Translations under genes and position numbers: made by a program | In this document: piece by piece, positions 16,883 to 18,846 of the stretch | How the letters are laid out: each line of letters opens with the position of its first letter | How positions within the stretch are numbered: the first letter of the stretch is position 1 | Assembly (NCBI GenBank): GCA_017454585.1 | Contig: JAFTCU010000068.1 | Location: 1 to 18,846 of the forward strand | From: Thermoguttaceae bacterium | Lineage (GTDB): Bacteria > Planctomycetota > Planctomycetia > Pirellulales > Thermoguttaceae | Direction: 5' to 3' | DNA length: 18,846 nucleotides | The notes under the pieces: model-generated | Seen by the model: only the letters and a program-made list of their open reading frames with translations | Database searches by the model: none | Told to the model about the DNA's origin: nothing

Positions 16883-16998
16883 TTTAAACACGGATTTTCA
16901 CGGATTTAATGGATTCAAAGGATTTCGTTTTGTTCGATCGAAAATCCCTTTAAATAATCCGTGGAAATCTTTTTAATCCGTGAAAATCAGTGTTTAAA
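16883..16998. repeat. 116-bp intergenic inverted-repeat element (ACGGATTT type)
   Basis: The left end TTTAAACACGGATTTTCACG (continuing GATT) is repeated inverted at the right end with one mismatch in 24 bases (16975-16998). Inside are further copies of the ACGGATT word in both orientations and a central palindrome, TTCGATCGAA (16933-16942). The element can fold into a long imperfect hairpin and has no coding capacity. It resembles dispersed non-autonomous repeats known from many bacterial genomes, but the family could not be confirmed. Confidence 0.8.
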
Positions 16999-17044
16999 TT
17001 GAAGTTTGCAGCATGCTGGACGTGAACTTTGGCTAGGCCACCCC

Positions 17045-17072
17045 TTGCAATTTCTCCCCCACGTGCTAAACT
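17045..17072 (+). promoter_or_regulatory. Predicted promoter of the LRR gene
   Basis: TTGCAA (17045-17050), 16-bp spacer, TAAACT (17067-17072) with a TGC extension. The leader would be about 33 nt and contains the GGAGGG ribosome binding site. Confidence 0.55.
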
Positions 17073-17111
17073 AAAGAAAAACGTTTTTTCCACTCCCGGA
17101 GGGCCACCCCC

Positions 17112-18593
17112 ATGCGCCGTTTTTTCATTCCCCTGATCAGCTTTTTGCTCCTCCTTTCCCCGTCGATCTGCTTCTCCGACCCGACCAGCCGGGACTCGTT
17201 CGAGTGGGAAGGGACGAAAATCACCATGTTCTACGGCGACGAAACCGACGTCGTGATCCCCGACGGCACGACCGAGATCGGAAACCGCGCTTTCTACCAA
17301 TGCTCTTCCCTGAAATCCGTCGTCATTCCCAAAGGCGTGACGAAAATTGGAAAGGAAGCGTTCCAGGAATGCACGTCCCTGAAATCCGTCATCATTCCCG
17401 AAGGGGTGACGAAAATTAAAGATCGTACGTTCATGGAGTGCAGGAAATTAAACTCCGTCATCCTTCCCAAAAGTGTAACGGTAATTGATTTTGAAGCGTT
17501 TGAGGAGTGCCGTTCTTTGACCTCCATCGAGATCCCCAACGGCGTGACCGAGATCGGAGATTACGCTTTCATGGACTGCAAGTCTCTGAGTTCCGTCGTC
17601 ATTCCTGGAAGAGTGACCGAGATCGGAGCCAACGTGTTCTTTGGGTGTAAATCCTTAAAAACCGTTGAGATTTCCAATGGAGTGAAAAAAATCTGTTATT
17701 ATGCGTTCGATGGCTGCCGTTCCCTGACGACCATCAACATTCCCGACAGTGTAAAAGAACTTGAAGAAGGAGTATTTTGGGGTTGCCCGGCATTAAAAGA
17801 ATGGCCCATTTCCCCGACTCACCCCCATTTCCAAAGCGCCGGGGCCGGTTTGCTGACCAAAGACGGCAAAACGTTCCTTTCCTGTCTGTGTTCGGCCAAA
17901 GAGTACCAGATCCCGGAAGGGGTGGCGACGATCAACGACAACGCTTTTTACGACTGTAACCTCTTAACCTCCGTAACCATTCCCAAAAGCTTGACGGAAA
18001 TCGGAGAGAGTGCGTTCAGCTGCTGTAACGACCTGACCACGGTCGTGATTCCCGACAGCGTGAAGAAAATCGGAGGGAGCGCGTTTCGGGCGTGTACTTC
18101 CTTGCGGACTGTCGTGATCCCCGACAGCGTGACGAAAATTGAAATGTGGACGTTCACCGCCTGCAAGTCTTTGACCTCGGTCGTGATTCCCGAGAGCGTG
18201 ACGGAAATCGGAGCGAGCGCGTTTTATGAGTGCGTTTCGTTAACGTCCATCACCATCCCCGGAGGCGTGAAAACGCTTGGAGACTCGGCCATTCGCGGCT
18301 GCAAGGCCTTAAAATCCGTTACCATTTCCAAAGGGGTGAAGGTCATTGGATTGGGCTGTTTCCAGGAATGCCCGGCCTTGACGTCCGTCGTCATTCCCGA
18401 CGGCGTGACGGAGATCGGCACTTGCGCGTTCAGCCGCTGCGACGCCCTGACCACGGTCGTCATTCCCGAAAGCGTGACCGAGATCGGACTCTGCGCGTTC
18501 TACGAGTGCCCGAACCTGACGATCCACGCCCCGAAAGGGTCGAAGGCGGAAGAATACGCGAAGGAAAACAATATTTCGTTTCAGGCGAAATAA
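17112..18593 (+). CDS. Secreted BspA-type leucine-rich-repeat protein
   Basis: 493 aa. Residues 1-22 form a signal peptide (MRRFF, hydrophobic core, then CFSD). It may be secreted or a lipoprotein-like surface protein, though the LSPSIC site is not a good lipobox. The body is 17 LRR_5 repeats of about 23 residues with the pattern SVVIPdGVTEIGxxAFxxC. Eight repeats (about 46-230) and nine repeats (about 268-474) are separated by a module of about 36 residues around HPHFQSAGAGLLTKDGKTF, which is common in BspA-like proteins. The C-terminus GSKAEEYAKENNISF is the usual family ending. There is no PEP-CTERM, LPXTG or T9SS sorting tail. Such proteins often bind host or matrix proteins; the ligand here is unknown. 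The ATG has GGAGGG with 8-nt spacing. The stop codon abuts the repeat element at 18594. Confidence 0.92.
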   Translation: MRRFFIPLISFLLLLSPSICFSDPTSRDSFEWEGTKITMFYGDETDVVIPDGTTEIGNRAFYQCSSLKSVVIPKGVTKIGKEAFQECTSLKSVIIPEGVTKIKDRTFMECRKLNSVILPKSVTVIDFEAFEECRSLTSIEIPNGVTEIGDYAFMDCKSLSSVVIPGRVTEIGANVFFGCKSLKTVEISNGVKKICYYAFDGCRSLTTINIPDSVKELEEGVFWGCPALKEWPISPTHPHFQSAGAGLLTKDGKTFLSCLCSAKEYQIPEGVATINDNAFYDCNLLTSVTIPKSLTEIGESAFSCCNDLTTVVIPDSVKKIGGSAFRACTSLRTVVIPDSVTKIEMWTFTACKSLTSVVIPESVTEIGASAFYECVSLTSITIPGGVKTLGDSAIRGCKALKSVTISKGVKVIGLGCFQECPALTSVVIPDGVTEIGTCAFSRCDALTTVVIPESVTEIGLCAFYECPNLTIHAPKGSKAEEYAKENNISFQAK

Positions 18594-18686
18594 TACGGGG
18601 ACGACGCTTCCCGCGGCGTCTTTAAATTCATAATTCTTAATTCTTAATTCATAATTTGAAACGACGCTGGAAGCGTCGTCCCCGTA
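18594..18686. repeat. 93-bp element with inverted hairpin ends and an AT-rich core
   Basis: The two ends (18594-18623 and 18657-18686) are inverted copies: the outer 18 bases TACGGGGACGACGCTTCC are identical and the next 12 partly so. The right end folds perfectly as ACGACGCT / AGCGTCGT (18661-18668 with 18672-18679). The core is four 7-bp units, TTCATAA, TTCTTAA, TTCTTAA and TTCATAA (18627-18654). The ends belong to the same family as the tandem units at 15476-15576. The left end follows the LRR stop codon directly. There is no coding capacity and no transposase nearby. It could be a MITE-like or REP-like element, or serve as a terminator. Confidence 0.85.
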
Positions 18687-18737
18687 ATTCCTTTTCTTCC
18701 GTCCCCAAAAAACCCCGAAAAATTCTCCCCCGGTCTC

Positions 18738-18765
18738 TTGATTTTCTGTTCATTTATGGTAAAAT
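18738..18765 (+). promoter_or_regulatory. Predicted promoter of the gene at the right edge
   Basis: TTGATT (18738-18743), 16-bp spacer, TAAAAT (18760-18765) with a TGG extension. It lies about 53 bp before the ATG at 18819. Confidence 0.6.
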
Positions 18766-18818
18766 AGTAGAGATTCCACTTTTACCCCTTTTCCCTAAAC
18801 AGAAACGGATTTGATCTT

Positions 18819-18846
18819 ATGGCTTGGGAATACAGCGAGAAAACGA
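18819..18846 (+). CDS. Start of a gene, possibly a NifU/IscU-like Fe-S scaffold (partial)
   Basis: Only nine codons are visible, MAWEYSEKT. This resembles the N-terminus of NifU-type Fe-S cluster scaffold proteins (MW-[DE]-Y-[ST]-[DE]-K), but so short a match is weak. The promoter upstream and a GGA about 10 nt before the ATG support a real start. The rest lies beyond the window. Confidence 0.4.

Larger units (their letters stand above)
16655..17111. other. Divergent intergenic region between the sialidase-like and LRR genes
   Basis: 457 bases with no gene. It holds the minus-strand sialidase promoter (16703-16731), a short GCGGAT-type tandem repeat (16817-16843), a 116-bp inverted-repeat element (16883-16998) and the LRR gene promoter (17045-17072). 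The bases between these are unremarkable. Confidence 0.6.

Overview
The window looks like a chromosomal stretch from a Planctomycetota bacterium, or a PVC-group relative such as Lentisphaerota. This is inferred from gene content: an exosortase next to an exopolysaccharide kinase, a tail-anchored protein with two CPxGH...CPxC zinc ribbons, a UAP1-like nucleotidyltransferase, a BspA-type leucine-rich-repeat protein, GTG starts and several genes without a clear Shine-Dalgarno site. No rRNA, tRNA, CRISPR array, transposase or phage gene was seen. Twelve complete protein genes and two partial ones at the edges account for most of the sequence.

Layout. 1-3859, minus strand: a surface-polysaccharide operon read as exosortase, a short Wzz-like protein, then a large Wzz/BY-type tyrosine kinase that runs off the left edge. 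The short Wzz protein is a shrunken paralogue of the kinase's N-terminal half. 4241-7441, plus strand: tsaE (tRNA t6A synthesis) and mutS (mismatch repair). 7533-8987, minus strand: a four-domain ribosomal protein S1 homologue with a leader of about 150 nt. 9335-10033, plus strand: the zinc-ribbon membrane protein, convergent with a small TPR protein (10055-10603, minus). 10857-13323, minus strand: a UDPGP-family nucleotidyltransferase followed by a GT4 glycosyltransferase. 13502-15475, plus strand: a UPF0210/DUF711 protein and an unknown membrane protein. 15569-16654, minus strand: a secreted sialidase-fold protein. 17112-18593, plus strand: a secreted protein with 17 BspA-type repeats. At the right edge the first nine codons of a possible nifU-like gene are visible.

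Genes working together. The exosortase/Wzz/kinase operon and the nucleotidyltransferase/glycosyltransferase pair both point to envelope or extracellular polysaccharide synthesis. The secreted sialidase-like and LRR proteins suggest contact with host or environmental glycans and surfaces. The housekeeping genes (tsaE, mutS, rpsA) have their own promoters or short operons.

The most unusual non-coding content lies between 15476 and 18690. A hairpin-forming GC-rich repeat appears as three perfect tandem 33-bp units between two convergent genes, and again as the inverted ends of a 93-bp element with an AT-rich core. In each case it sits directly on the stop codon of the neighbouring gene. A second, unrelated 116-bp inverted-repeat element lies at 16883-16998. 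Promoter-like sequences follow a shared pattern: a -35 box, a spacer of mostly 16 bp, and often a TGn extension before the -10 box.
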